DNA of 51,092 bases from Bradyrhizobium oropedii. GTDB taxonomy: Bacteria; Pseudomonadota; Alphaproteobacteria; Rhizobiales; Xanthobacteraceae. Location: the NCBI RefSeq assembly GCF_020889685.1, contig NZ_JACMYO010000045.1, positions 1 through 51,092 on the forward strand, read 5' to 3'. Below the pieces are notes generated by a model. That model ran no database searches. It saw nothing but the letters and a program-made list of their open reading frames with translations, and was not told the DNA's origin. Every line of letters starts with the position of its first letter. Position 1 is the stretch's first letter. Positions 16,769 through 26,097 of this stretch are shown one piece after another. The position numbers and the translations under genes were made by a program.

Positions 16769-17925
16769 GCGCGATCGCGATCAAGGGCTGGTGTCCCGGC
16801 GCGCTGCGGCCGATGCAATCAGGCGACGGCCTCGTGGTGCGCATCCGCCCGCGCGGCGGACGGCTGGAGGCGAGGCAGGCAGCGGGGATCGCCGACCTCG
16901 CTGCACGATACGGCAACGGCCTGATCGATCTGACCAGCCGCGCCAATCTCCAGATCCGCGGCGTCAGCGAAGGTTATCCGGCCCTGATCGACGGGCTCGC
17001 CGAGCTCGGCTTGCTGGACGCAGATTCGGATACCGAGGCGCAGCGCAACATTCTGGTGACGCCGTTCTGGACTGTCGATGACGATACGCATTCGCTGACG
17101 GCCGAGCTTGAGGGGGCGCTCGCAGGTGTCTCACTCGACCTTCCGACCAAGTTCGGTTTCGCAATCGATGACGGCAGCGAGCGCGTCCTGGCTGGCGCGT
17201 CGGCGGATATCAGGATCGAGCGCGATCGTAACGGAGGACCGCTGGTGCGTCCGGATGGCGCACAATTCGGGCTTTCCGTCGCGCGGAGCGAGGCCGTGCA
17301 GGTCGCGCTCGCGCTGGCTGAATGGTTCGTCGCCTCCGGCGGAGCCAGGGGTGAGAAGCGACGGATGGCGGCACATCTGGCTGATGGAGCGAGCCTTCCC
17401 GAATTGCTTCGCGGCGACGCCGAGCCCGCGGCTCCATCGGCGGACCCTTTGCCCGGCCTCTATCCGACTGGTGCGATGGTCGGCGTGGCCTTTGGGCACA
17501 TGACGCACCAGGTGCTCAGCCAACTCGCCGGGTGCGGGCAGGCTCTCCGCGTGACGCCGTGGCGGATGGTGCTGGTTGAGGGGATGCATGAGATGCCCCG
17601 TGGCGTGGGCCTCATCACCGATGCCGACGATCCGGCGCTCCGCGTGATCGCTTGCAGCGGCGCGCCGCGCTGTCGTGAGGCGCATGCCGATACGCGCGCA
17701 TTGGCATCGGCGCTTGCATCGTTTGTCCCGGCTGATGCCCGGCTTCATGTGTCCGGCTGCGCCAAGGGCTGTGCCCATTCCGGTTCGGCTGACGTCACCC
17801 TGGTTGCGTCAGGCGAGGGCTTTGACCTGATCCGTCGCGGCACGACGCGGGATGCGCCGGTCGTGCGAGGGCTGACCCGTTCGGACCTTATCGCAAATCC
17901 CTCCGTGCTAATGGGAGGCCATTGA
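16765..17925 (+). CDS. cobG: Precorrin-3B synthase CobG
   Basis: 386 residues of the nitrite/sulfite reductase-like family. CobG uses O2 to hydroxylate C-20 of precorrin-3A and form the gamma-lactone. The N-terminal ferredoxin-like half shows DLTSRANLQIRGV; the C-terminal half has the 4Fe-4S ligands CSGAPRC (about 293-299) and CAKGCAHSG. Its presence marks the oxygen-dependent pathway. Start overlaps the cobN stop as ATGA. Confidence 0.95.
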   Translation: MSAIAIKGWCPGALRPMQSGDGLVVRIRPRGGRLEARQAAGIADLAARYGNGLIDLTSRANLQIRGVSEGYPALIDGLAELGLLDADSDTEAQRNILVTPFWTVDDDTHSLTAELEGALAGVSLDLPTKFGFAIDDGSERVLAGASADIRIERDRNGGPLVRPDGAQFGLSVARSEAVQVALALAEWFVASGGARGEKRRMAAHLADGASLPELLRGDAEPAAPSADPLPGLYPTGAMVGVAFGHMTHQVLSQLAGCGQALRVTPWRMVLVEGMHEMPRGVGLITDADDPALRVIACSGAPRCREAHADTRALASALASFVPADARLHVSGCAKGCAHSGSADVTLVASGEGFDLIRRGTTRDAPVVRGLTRSDLIANPSVLMGGH

Positions 17926-18554
17926 TGCCGCACGTCTATGAGACTGATGGTGCGGCGATCTATCGCCAGTCCTTTGCCACCATCCGGTCGGAGGCCGACC
18001 TTGCCCGTTTCACGCCCGACGAGGAGCCGGTGGTTGTGCGCATGATTCATGCCGCGGGGATGGTGGGCCTGGAAGCGCATGTCCGTTTCACGCCCGGCAT
18101 GGCCGCGCGCGCACGCGCGGCCTTGCAGGAGGGCGCGCCGATCCTCTGCGACGCACGCATGGTGTCGGAGGGTATCACGCGCGCACGGCTGCCGGCCGGC
18201 AACGCCGTCATCTGCACGCTCGGTGATGTCAAGGTTCCCGAACTTGCGCAATCGATGCACAACACGCGTTCGGCGGCAGCGCTCGAACTGTGGCGGCCGC
18301 ACTTGGCCGGCGCCATCGTCGCGATCGGTAATGCGCCGACGGCGCTGTTCCATCTGCTCAACATGCTCGAGAATCCCGATTGTCCGCGGCCGGCGGCGAT
18401 CATCGGCTGTCCGGTCGGTTTTGTCGGCGCGGCCGAATCCAAGGCGGCATTGATGGCTGAGCCACCCGTGCCGGCGCTGACGGTTGAGGGCCGGCTCGGC
18501 GGTTCGGCGATCACGGTTGCCGCCGTCAACGCGCTGGCAAGCCGGAGCGAATAG
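17925..18554 (+). CDS. cobH: Precorrin-8X methylmutase CobH
   Basis: 209 residues. CobH moves a methyl group from C-11 to C-12, making hydrogenobyrinic acid. Family blocks are IYRQSFATIRSEADL, RMIHAAGMVGLE with the catalytic histidine, LCDARMVSEGI, and IGCPVGFVGAAESK. I take ATG 17925, which overlaps the cobG stop as TGATG and follows GGGAGG; the in-frame TTG three bases earlier is less likely. cobI follows after two bases. Confidence 0.95.
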   Translation: MPHVYETDGAAIYRQSFATIRSEADLARFTPDEEPVVVRMIHAAGMVGLEAHVRFTPGMAARARAALQEGAPILCDARMVSEGITRARLPAGNAVICTLGDVKVPELAQSMHNTRSAAALELWRPHLAGAIVAIGNAPTALFHLLNMLENPDCPRPAAIIGCPVGFVGAAESKAALMAEPPVPALTVEGRLGGSAITVAAVNALASRSE

Positions 18555-18556
18555 CG

Positions 18557-19288
18557 ATGGGACGCATCATCTGCTGCGGGCTTGGCCCTGGCGATCCGGA
18601 CCTGATGAGCGTGCGCGCCGACCGCATGGTGCGCGCCGCGAAGCACGTCGCATACTTTCGCAAGAAGGGGCAGCTCGGCCAGGCGCGGCGGATCGTGGAC
18701 GGCATGCTCGCCGCCGGCGTCAACGAATATCCGATGGAATATCCCGTCACCACGGAGATCGCTTTCGACAGCCCGGACTACACGCGGCTGCTCGCCGATT
18801 TCTATGACGCATGGGCCGAGCGCCTGGTGCGGCTCGCGCGCGAGGTCGATGTCGTCGTGCTCTGCGAGGGCGATCCCTATTTCTATGGCTCGTTCATGCA
18901 TCTGCATGCGCGCCTGCAGGGACGCGTCGAGATCGAGGTGATTGCCGGCATTCCCGGCATGGTCGGCTGCTGGAATGCGGTCGGCCAGCCGATCGCGCTT
19001 GCTGACGACGTGACCACCGTGCTGATGGGCACGCTGCCGGAGGCTGAGCTCGCGCAGCGGATGCGCAGCTCCGACGCGCTCGTCGTGATGAAGACCGGCC
19101 GCAACCTTCCGAAGATCCGCCGCGCGCTCGCCTCCGCCGGCCGTCTCGACGATGCGTGGCTGGTCGAGCGCGGCACCATGCCGGATCAGCGCGTCGCCCG
19201 GCTCGCTGAGATCGGCGAGGCCGATTGTCCGTATTTTGCGATCGTGCTGGTGCATGGGTTGGGGCGGCGCAGGGAGGCGACGCCATGA
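18557..19288 (+). CDS. cobI: Precorrin-2 C20-methyltransferase CobI
   Basis: 243-residue tetrapyrrole methylase. It moves a methyl group from S-adenosylmethionine to C-20 of precorrin-2. The SAM-site loop GLGPGDPDLMSVRA is at the N-terminus, LCEGDPYFYGSFMHLHARL at about 95-113, and IAGIPGMVGCWNAVG at about 129-143. Its stop overlaps the cobJ start as ATGA. Confidence 0.95.
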   Translation: MGRIICCGLGPGDPDLMSVRADRMVRAAKHVAYFRKKGQLGQARRIVDGMLAAGVNEYPMEYPVTTEIAFDSPDYTRLLADFYDAWAERLVRLAREVDVVVLCEGDPYFYGSFMHLHARLQGRVEIEVIAGIPGMVGCWNAVGQPIALADDVTTVLMGTLPEAELAQRMRSSDALVVMKTGRNLPKIRRALASAGRLDDAWLVERGTMPDQRVARLAEIGEADCPYFAIVLVHGLGRRREATP

Positions 19289-20019
19289 CCGGCACGCTGA
19301 CCATCGCGGGACTGGGGCCGGGCGACGAGGCGCTGATCACGCCGGAGGTCTCCGCTGCACTCGCAACGGCGACTGACATCGTCGGCTATGCGCCCTATGT
19401 GACCCGTGTGCAGCCGCGCGACGGGCTCACGCTGCATCCCTCGGACAACCGCGTGGAATTGCAGCGCGCCGGCGAGGCGCTGCGGCTGGCGGCCGAGGGG
19501 CGGCATGTCGTCGTGGTGTCCTCGGGCGATCCCGGGGTGTTTGCGATGGCATCCGCCGTGTTCGAAGCGTTGGAGGACGCGCCGCAATGGCAAGACCTCT
19601 CTATTCGGGTTCTGCCCGGCGTGACGGCGATGCTGGCGGCGGCGGCGAGCGCCGGCGCGCCGCTCGGCCATGATTTTTGCGCGATCAACCTTTCCGACAA
19701 TCTCAAGCCATGGCCGCTGATCGAGAAGCGGCTGCGGCTCGCCGCCGAGGCCGATTTCGCGATCGCGATGTACAATCCGCGCTCGGCCAGCCGGCCGGAA
19801 GGGTTCGCGCGGACGCTGGAAATTTTGAAAGAGGCGGGCTGCGGCGAGCGCATCGTGATCTTCGCACGCGCCGTCAGCGCGCCCGAGCAACGGATCGAGA
19901 CGGTCGAACTGCGCGACGCGCGGCCTGACATGGCCGACATGCGAACGCTCGTGATCGTCTGCAATTCGGCGACGCGGCGGGTCGGCCGCTGGGTTTATGC
20001 GCCGAGGCAGGTCCGATGA
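19285..20019 (+). CDS. cobJ: Precorrin-3B C17-methyltransferase CobJ
   Basis: 244-residue tetrapyrrole methylase that methylates C-17 and contracts the macrocycle ring. Seen are IAGLGPGDEALITPE at the N-terminus, VVVSSGDPGVFAMASAVFE at about 72-90, VLPGVTAMLAAAASAGAPLGHDF, and AMYNPRSASRP. The ATG at 19285 overlaps the cobI stop and fits the start of similarity; an ORF opening at 19225 does not. The last 25 bases overlap the 3' end of antisense cobK. Confidence 0.95.
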   Translation: MTGTLTIAGLGPGDEALITPEVSAALATATDIVGYAPYVTRVQPRDGLTLHPSDNRVELQRAGEALRLAAEGRHVVVVSSGDPGVFAMASAVFEALEDAPQWQDLSIRVLPGVTAMLAAAASAGAPLGHDFCAINLSDNLKPWPLIEKRLRLAAEADFAIAMYNPRSASRPEGFARTLEILKEAGCGERIVIFARAVSAPEQRIETVELRDARPDMADMRTLVIVCNSATRRVGRWVYAPRQVR

Positions 20020-20744
20020 CCGAGCCACTCCATCACCTTGCTCACGCTTTCCACCCGCGGCCTGTCGGGCAGATGCGGCCGCGTGATCATGATGACGGGA
20101 AGGCCGAGCGCGCGGGCGGCATCGATCTTGGCGCGCGCGCCGGTTCCGCCGGAGTTGCGGGCGACGATCCACGCGATGCGACGCGCGCGCATCATCTCGA
20201 GCTCGCCCTCGAGCGTGAATGGACCGCGCGAGGCAATGACGTTGGCACCGGGCAAAGGCAGCGCTTGCTCGGGCGGGTCGACGAAACGCAGCGTATAGGC
20301 ATGCTGCGGCCGAACACCGAAGGGCGCGATGTGCTGGCGGCCAATCGCGAGGAATACGCTGGCGCGGCTGTCCGGCAAGGCCGCGACCGCGGCTACGACG
20401 TCCGCGACCTCGATCCAGCGATCGCCGGAAATCTTGTCCCAAGGCGCGCGCTCGAGCGCGAGCAATGGCGTTGCGGTTTGCGCGCAGGCGGTGATCGCGT
20501 TCCGGCTCATCTCTGCCGCGAAGGGGTGCGTCGCGTCGATCACATGCGTGATGGCTTCACTGCGCAGATAGGCGGCAAGCCCGCTGACGCCGCCGAAGCC
20601 GCCGATCCGGGTCGGCAGAGGCTGTTCGGCAGGAGCCGCGGTGCGGCCGCCATAGGAATAGACCGCGTCGATGCCGGCGCGGGCGATCGCATCGGCAAGC
20701 AAATTGGCGTCGGCCGTTCCGCCCAGGATCAGGGCGCGCGTCAT
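19995..20744 (-). CDS. cobK: Precorrin-6A reductase CobK
   Basis: 249 residues. CobK reduces precorrin-6A to precorrin-6B with NADPH. Family blocks are ALILGGTADANLLADAI (N-terminus), YSYGGRT, RIGGFGG, VIDATHPFAAEMS and SRGPFTLEGE. It is the only minus-strand gene in the plus-strand cob series. Its 3' end overlaps cobJ by 25 bases and its start codon (20742-20744) overlaps the cobL start (20743-20745) back to back, so any read-through from cobJ to cobL makes RNA antisense to the whole gene. Confidence 0.95.
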   Translation of the reverse strand: MTRALILGGTADANLLADAIARAGIDAVYSYGGRTAAPAEQPLPTRIGGFGGVSGLAAYLRSEAITHVIDATHPFAAEMSRNAITACAQTATPLLALERAPWDKISGDRWIEVADVVAAVAALPDSRASVFLAIGRQHIAPFGVRPQHAYTLRFVDPPEQALPLPGANVIASRGPFTLEGELEMMRARRIAWIVARNSGGTGARAKIDAARALGLPVIMITRPHLPDRPRVESVSKVMEWLGHRTCLGA

Positions 20745-21924
20745 GGGTAATCCCTGGTTGACCATCATCGGTATCGGCGAAGATGGCCTTGCCGGGCTAT
20801 CCGATGCAAGCCGAAAGGCGCTTGGTGAGGCGGAGGTGGTTTTCGGTGGCGAGCGGCATCTCGCGCTGGCCGGCATTACCGGGCGAGGCCGTGCCTGGCC
20901 GGTGCCGTTCGATGCGGAGATCGTGCTTGAATGCCGCGGTCGTCCGACGGTGGTGCTCGCCTCGGGCGATCCGTTCTGGCACGGCGCCGGCGGAAGTCTC
21001 GTCGAAAAGTTGCAGGCGGGCGAGTGGATCGCGTACTCCGCGCCATCGACGTTCTCGCTGGCTGCGGCGCGATTGGGCTGGCGGCTCGAGAATGTCATCT
21101 GTCTCGGCCTTCATGCTGCACCGTTCGAGCGGCTGTTACCGCACCTCGTGCGCGATGCACGGATCATCTGCCTGGTTCGCGACGGCAAGGCGGCGTCCGA
21201 TCTCTCGCGCTGGCTCACTGAGCGTGGCTGGGGGGCGTCAGCGATGTGGACGCTTTCGGCGCTCGGCGGACCGCGTGAATCCATTACGCAGCATCGCGCC
21301 GACAATTATGCAGGCGATTCCCACGGCAGCTTGGTCGCGGTGGCGTTGGAGGCGCGGGGAGCGCGGGGGATCGCGCGCAGCACGGGTCTCCCGGACGCGC
21401 TCTTCGTGCATGACGGGCAACTGACCAAGCGCCCGGTCCGCGCACTTGCGCTGTCGGCGCTTGCGCCACGGCCCGGCGAGCGGCTGTGGGATGTCGGCTC
21501 GGGCTCGGGCTCGATCTCGATCGAATGGGTGCTCTGCGGCGGGACGGCGATCGCGGTCGAGGCACGCGCCGAACGCGCCGCCAATATTCGCAGCAATGCT
21601 GCGAGCTTCGGCGTGACGCATCGGATGACCATCATCGAAGGCGAGGCGCCCGGGGCCTTATCGGACCTCGCGGCGCCGGATGCCTTGTTCATCGGTGGCG
21701 GCCTCGATGCTGATATGTTCGATGCGATCTGGCCGCGCATCGCGCCGGGAACGCGGCTGGTTGCGCATGCGGTGACGCTCGAAACCGAGGCGCTGCTTTC
21801 CGATCTGCACCAGCGCCATGGCGGCGAACTGATGCGCCTCGAGATTGCGCAGGCCGAGCCACTGGGCCGGTATCGCTCCTGGAAGGCCGCGCGGCCGGTC
21901 GTGCAATGGAGCGCCATCAGATGA
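20743..21924 (+). CDS. cobL: Precorrin-6Y C5,15-methyltransferase (decarboxylating) CobL
   Basis: 393 residues with two domains: an N-terminal CbiE-like methylase (about 1-200; TIIGIGEDGLAGL, VVFGGERHLAL, LASGDPFWHGAG) and a C-terminal CbiT-like methyltransferase (about 225-390; the SAM motif WDVGSGSGSISIEW). It methylates C-5 and C-15 and removes the carboxyl of the acetate on C-12. The ATG at 20743 sits back to back with the start of cobK; a CAGGA about 15 bases upstream is a possible ribosome site. An in-frame start at 20671 is less likely. Confidence 0.94.
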   Translation: MGNPWLTIIGIGEDGLAGLSDASRKALGEAEVVFGGERHLALAGITGRGRAWPVPFDAEIVLECRGRPTVVLASGDPFWHGAGGSLVEKLQAGEWIAYSAPSTFSLAAARLGWRLENVICLGLHAAPFERLLPHLVRDARIICLVRDGKAASDLSRWLTERGWGASAMWTLSALGGPRESITQHRADNYAGDSHGSLVAVALEARGARGIARSTGLPDALFVHDGQLTKRPVRALALSALAPRPGERLWDVGSGSGSISIEWVLCGGTAIAVEARAERAANIRSNAASFGVTHRMTIIEGEAPGALSDLAAPDALFIGGGLDADMFDAIWPRIAPGTRLVAHAVTLETEALLSDLHQRHGGELMRLEIAQAEPLGRYRSWKAARPVVQWSAIR

Positions 21925-22289
21925 AGGTCGCGGGCTTGGGATTCCGGGGCAAAGCCAGCGTCGCATCCTTGCGCGAAGCACTCGACGCCGCCGGCGGCTC
22001 CGAAGGGCTTGCGGCGGTTGCAACGGTGAGTGACAAGGCCGATGCGGTAGCGTTGAAAGTGCTGGCACGGGAATTGGGGTTGCCGATCCGCGGCATCCCC
22101 GTCGCGACGTTGGCTGAGATAAAGACCGCGACGCAATCCGAGCTTATCAAGGCCAGGTTCGGAACGGGCTCCGTCGCTGAAGCCGCCGCAGTCGCGGCAG
22201 CAGGGCGCGGTGCGCGCCTGATCTCGGTCAGGGCGACGTCGCAGGATCGGATGGCCACCGCGGCGATCGCGGAAGGAGATGGCGAATGA
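21921..22289 (+). CDS. cobE: CobE (CbiG C-terminal domain-like protein)
   Basis: 122 residues, matching CobE, a small protein similar to the C-terminal part of CbiG. It is found in aerobic pathways but has no settled enzymatic role. Blocks seen are [11 protein letters not shown] and [21 protein letters not shown], then [16 protein letters not shown] choose ATG 21921, which overlaps the cobL stop as ATGA; another ATG at 21906 is in frame. It ends in an ATGA overlap with cobM. Confidence 0.9.
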   Translation: MKVAGLGFRGKASVASLREALDAAGGSEGLAAVATVSDKADAVALKVLARELGLPIRGIPVATLAEIKTATQSELIKARFGTGSVAEAAAVAAAGRGARLISVRATSQDRMATAAIAEGDGE

Positions 22290-23083
22290 CGGTGCATTTC
22301 ATCGGCGCAGGGCCCGGCGCCGCCGACCTCCTGACCCTGCGCGGCCGCGATCTGATCGCCTCTTGCCCGGTTTGTCTCTATGCGGGGTCGCTGGTGCCGT
22401 CAGGCGTTCTGGCGCATTGCCCGAAGGATGCGCGCATCGTCAACACGGCGCCGCTCTCGCTCGACGAGATCATCGCCGAGATCGCCGCGGCGCATGCCGA
22501 GGGCAAGGATGTCGCGCGGCTGCATTCGGGCGACCTCTCGATCTGGTCGGCGATGGGCGAACAGCTGCGCCGGTTGCGCGCGTTGAATATTCCGTATTCG
22601 GTGACGCCTGGCGTGCCGGCCTTCTCGGCGGCTGCGGCGGCGCTGGAGTCCGAGCTGACGCTGCCCGGCCTTGCGCAATCGGTGGTGCTGACACGCACGC
22701 CGGGCAGGGCGAGCGCGATGCCCGATGGCGAGACGCTCGCCGCGTTTGCCGCGACCGGCGCGGTGCTCGCGATCCATCTCTCGATCCATCTGCTCGACAA
22801 GGTCATCGCCGAGTTGACGCCGCATTATGGCGTAAACTGTCCGGTCGCGATCGTCTGGCGCGCGAGCTGGCCGGACCAGCGCATCGTGCGCGCCACGCTT
22901 GCGACGCTCGATGCCGCCATTGGACCCGAGCTCGAACGCACTGCGCTGATCCTGGTCGGCAAGACGCTCGGCGCCGGTGAATTCGCCGAAAGCCGTCTCT
23001 ATGCGGCCGACTATGACCGCCGCTACCGGCCGGTGGGGGCGGAGCCGCGCTTTCCGGAACCATCGCCGGGATCATCGCAATGA
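22286..23083 (+). CDS. cobM: Precorrin-4 C11-methyltransferase CobM
   Basis: 265-residue tetrapyrrole methylase acting at C-11 of precorrin-4. The SAM loop is [16 protein letters not shown], then CLYAGSLVP (about 29-37), [15 protein letters not shown] (about 79-93) and [16 protein letters not shown]. These blocks separate CobM from CobI and CobJ. Both ends overlap neighbours as ATGA. Confidence 0.95.
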   Translation: MTVHFIGAGPGAADLLTLRGRDLIASCPVCLYAGSLVPSGVLAHCPKDARIVNTAPLSLDEIIAEIAAAHAEGKDVARLHSGDLSIWSAMGEQLRRLRALNIPYSVTPGVPAFSAAAAALESELTLPGLAQSVVLTRTPGRASAMPDGETLAAFAATGAVLAIHLSIHLLDKVIAELTPHYGVNCPVAIVWRASWPDQRIVRATLATLDAAIGPELERTALILVGKTLGAGEFAESRLYAADYDRRYRPVGAEPRFPEPSPGSSQ

Positions 23084-24390
23084 CCGCGGGGCTTGTGATC
23101 TCGGCACCAGCATCCGGCGTCGGCAAGACGACGCTGACGCTGGCGCTGGCGCGCGCCTATCGCAACCGCGGGCTGAAGGTGCAATGCCTCAAGAGCGGGC
23201 CTGATTACATCGATCCCGCCTTTCATGCGGTCGCAACGGGTCGCGCCTCCGTCAATATCGATAGCTGGGCGATGGCGCGCGAAGCGATCGCACATCTGGC
23301 AAGCCGCGGCGCGGATGCGGATCTCGTGCTGGCCGAGGGCTCGATGGGATTGTTCGACGGTGTCGCCGCGCCAGGCGTCTCCGGCACCGGCGCCACCGCC
23401 GACATTGCCGAGATGATGGGATGGCCGGTGCTGCTGGTGATCGACCCCTCCGGCCAAGCACAGACGGCGGCGGCGATCGCCGCGGGACTGCGCGATTTCC
23501 GCGCCGGCGTGCGGCTGGCAGGCGTTGTTCTCAACCGTGTCGCCAGTGCGCGGCATGAAGCCTTGGTGCGCAGTGCCATGGAAGGCGCGGGCATTCCGGT
23601 GCTGGGCGCGCTGCCCCGGCACGCCGAGATCGCACTTCCGAAGCGCCATCTCGGCCTGGTGCAGGCCGAAGAGCAGGCTCAGATCGACGGTCTGATCGAC
23701 GAAGCCGCACGCTTCGTCGTCGAGCATGTCGATCTGGACGCTGTGATGCGATCGGCGCGGGTCTGGTCGCCGCAATCGGCCGCGCTCAGCTTGGACATCA
23801 CACCGCCCGGCCAGCGCATTGCACTGGCGCGCGACGCCGCATTCTCCTTCGTTTACCCGCACATGCTGGAAGCCTGGCGCGCCGCCGGCGCTGACATCGT
23901 GACGTTCTCGCCCCTCGCCGACGAGGGCCCCGATGCGGACGCCGATGTGTGCTGGCTGCCCGGTGGCTATCCCGAACTGCATGCCGGCCGGCTTGCCGCC
24001 AACAGGCGATTCCTCGGAGGGCTGCGTGCCTTTGCCGAGACGAAGCCGGTACATGGCGAGTGCGGGGGCTACATGGTGTTGGGCTCAGCGCTCACCGATG
24101 CAGACGGTGTGCGCCATGCGATGGCAGGATTGCTCGGCCTCGAGACGAGCTACGCCAAGCGCCGGATGCATTTGGGCTACCGGCTCGCCGAGCTTGCGGC
24201 ACCGATGCCCGGACACGGTTTCGGGGCACGGCTGCGCGGTCACGAATTTCACTATTCGACGATCGTCGCGCAGCCGGACACGCCGCTGGCTGTAGTGCGC
24301 GATGCGACCGGCGCGATCGTTGCGGAGACCGGATCGCGGCGTGGCAATGCAACGGGTACATTCTTCCATCTGATTGCGGGGGACCGGTGA
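23080..24390 (+). CDS. cobB: Hydrogenobyrinic acid a,c-diamide synthase CobB
   Basis: 436 residues. CobB amidates side chains a and c before cobalt is inserted. The ATP-binding N-terminal part has [17 protein letters not shown] and [15 protein letters not shown]; the glutamine amidotransferase part has [11 protein letters not shown] and the nucleophile region [10 protein letters not shown] (about 326-335), with a late histidine in GHEFHYS. Its stop overlaps the cobA start as GTGA. Confidence 0.95.
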   Translation: MTAGLVISAPASGVGKTTLTLALARAYRNRGLKVQCLKSGPDYIDPAFHAVATGRASVNIDSWAMAREAIAHLASRGADADLVLAEGSMGLFDGVAAPGVSGTGATADIAEMMGWPVLLVIDPSGQAQTAAAIAAGLRDFRAGVRLAGVVLNRVASARHEALVRSAMEGAGIPVLGALPRHAEIALPKRHLGLVQAEEQAQIDGLIDEAARFVVEHVDLDAVMRSARVWSPQSAALSLDITPPGQRIALARDAAFSFVYPHMLEAWRAAGADIVTFSPLADEGPDADADVCWLPGGYPELHAGRLAANRRFLGGLRAFAETKPVHGECGGYMVLGSALTDADGVRHAMAGLLGLETSYAKRRMHLGYRLAELAAPMPGHGFGARLRGHEFHYSTIVAQPDTPLAVVRDATGAIVAETGSRRGNATGTFFHLIAGDR

Positions 24391-25115
24391 GCGGAATAGT
24401 CTCCTTCGTCTCGGCCGGTCCCGGCGATCCCGAGCTCCTGACCATGAAGGGAGCCGCTCGGCTGCGCGAGGCCGACGTGGTGCTCTATGACGATCTTGCC
24501 TCGGGCGCGATCCTCGATCTCGCGCACGCCGGCGCCAACCTTGTCGCGGTCGGCAAGCGCGCTGGCCGGCTGTCGGCCCGACAGCATCATGTCAGCCGGC
24601 TGCTGGTCGACTATGCGGCGACCGGCGTGCGGGTGGTGCGGCTGAAATCCGGCGATGCCGGCATTTTCGGACGGCTCGAGGAGGAGATCGAGGCACTGCG
24701 CGCGGCCGGCATCGGCTACGAGATCATTCCTGGCGTGACCTCGGCTTCCGTTGCCGCCGCGCAGGCCGGCATTCCGCTGACGCGACGGCTGACGTCGCGC
24801 CGGGTCCAGTTCGTGACCGGCGCCGATGTCACCGGCGGGTTGCCCGCGGACCTGAATTGGGCGGCGCTGGCCGATCCGGAAGCGACCACGGTCGTCTATA
24901 TGGGGCGGCGGACGTTTCCGGCGCTGGCCGCAAGGCTGATCGCGAATGGCCTCGCTCCCGAGACGCCGGCACTGCTGGCGGAGTCCCTCGGCCATGTCGA
25001 CGAACGGCTTGTCCGCACCACGATTGCGGAGCTGGCCGAACAGCTCACGCATGCCGGCGCTGCGACGGCGGCTGCCATTATTCTGTTCGGTGCGCTGGCG
25101 CCGGATCAAAGGTGA
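24387..25115 (+). CDS. cobA: Uroporphyrinogen-III C-methyltransferase CobA
   Basis: 242 residues. The enzyme methylates uroporphyrinogen III twice to give precorrin-2, the entry step of the corrin branch. Blocks: SAGPGDPELLTMKGAARL, VLYDDLAS, RLKSGDAGIFGRLEEE (about 83-98) and IIPGVTSASVAAAQAGIPLTRR. The start is GTG 24387, overlapping the cobB stop as GTGA; the long frame upstream of it is a shadow of cobB. There is no CysG-type dehydrogenase domain. Confidence 0.94.
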   Translation: MSGIVSFVSAGPGDPELLTMKGAARLREADVVLYDDLASGAILDLAHAGANLVAVGKRAGRLSARQHHVSRLLVDYAATGVRVVRLKSGDAGIFGRLEEEIEALRAAGIGYEIIPGVTSASVAAAQAGIPLTRRLTSRRVQFVTGADVTGGLPADLNWAALADPEATTVVYMGRRTFPALAARLIANGLAPETPALLAESLGHVDERLVRTTIAELAEQLTHAGAATAAAIILFGALAPDQR

Positions 25116-25122
25116 TGCGGCG

Positions 25123-25869
25123 ATGTTGACGCTTTCCCTGATCGGTATCGGTTGTGGTGATCCCCGGCAGCTCACCCTTGCTGCGATCGCGGCGATCAAT
25201 GACGCCGATCTGATCCTGATCCCGCGCAAGGGCACCGCGAAGTCGGACCTCGCCGAATTGCGGCGAGCGATTTGCGCGCAAGCGCTGAGCAACGACCGCA
25301 CGCGCATTGCCGAGTTCGACCTGCCCGTGCGCGACGCCGGTGAGGAGGACTACCGCAAGGGCGTCGACGATTGGCATGATGCGATCGCCGCAATCTGGTC
25401 GCAGGAAATCACCCGTCATCTCGGCGGCGAGGGGCGCGTCGCGCTGCTGATCTGGGGCGATCCCTCGCTCTACGACTCCAGCCTGCGGATTGCACAGCGG
25501 CTCGACCCGCGGCCGTCGATCGAAATGATCCCGGGCGTCACCTCGATCCAGGCGCTGTGCGCGGCGCATGCGCTGCCGCTCAACGAGATCGGCGAGCCGT
25601 TCCTGGTCACGACCGGCCGGCGGCTGCGCGAGGGCGGCTGGCCGTCCGGGGTCGACACCATCGTCGTGATGCTCGACGGCGGTGCGGCATTCCAGACGCT
25701 GGATCCTGAGGGCCTGAAAATATGGTGGGGCGCCTATCTCGGCATGCCCGATCAGATCATCATGGCGGGGAATCTTGCGGAGACAGGTCCGCGAATCGTC
25801 GCCGCGCGGCAGGAGGCGCGCACGCAGCACGGCTGGATCATGGATTGCTATGTCCTGAAGCGAGCGTGA
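25123..25869 (+). CDS. cobF: Precorrin-6A synthase (deacetylating) CobF
   Basis: 248-residue tetrapyrrole methylase. CobF methylates C-1 and releases the C-20 fragment as acetate, a step found only in the aerobic pathway. Blocks: LIGIGCGDPRQLTLAAIAAIN, ILIPRKGTAKSDLAELRR (typical of CobF), LIWGDPSLYDSSLRIA and MIPGVTSIQALCAAHALPLN. It starts 7 bases after cobA and is the last cob gene of the series. Confidence 0.95.
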   Translation: MLTLSLIGIGCGDPRQLTLAAIAAINDADLILIPRKGTAKSDLAELRRAICAQALSNDRTRIAEFDLPVRDAGEEDYRKGVDDWHDAIAAIWSQEITRHLGGEGRVALLIWGDPSLYDSSLRIAQRLDPRPSIEMIPGVTSIQALCAAHALPLNEIGEPFLVTTGRRLREGGWPSGVDTIVVMLDGGAAFQTLDPEGLKIWWGAYLGMPDQIIMAGNLAETGPRIVAARQEARTQHGWIMDCYVLKRA

Positions 25870-25905
25870 TCGCGGATCGCGTCGGCACGCGATGCGTCGT
25901 GACTC

Positions 25906-26097
25906 TCAGGTCTTCAATCCGCGAATGGAAGGCTGGATGGTGAGGCGATAGGCGACGAGCTTGTCACCGTCGAACTGCTCCAGCGTTGTCTCGCAGACCG
26001 GGCAGCGATACTCGCCCTTGCTTGCTGATCCGGATGCCAGCTCAAGGCGCCGGAATCCAGCCCCGCAGCGCGGACACGTGACGTCGTCCTTCTTCAT
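25906..26097 (-). CDS. Small zinc-ribbon-like protein
   Basis: 63 residues with two CxxC pairs, CPRCGAG near residue 8 and CPVCETT near residue 37, spaced as in zinc ribbons. The start of similarity and a GGGGTG ribosome site favour ATG 26097 over ATG 26118. No catalytic residues are visible. The function is unknown; small proteins of this shape may bind nucleic acid or act as redox-neutral scaffolds. It converges on cobF. Confidence 0.65.
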   Translation of the reverse strand: MKKDDVTCPRCGAGFRRLELASGSASKGEYRCPVCETTLEQFDGDKLVAYRLTIQPSIRGLKT

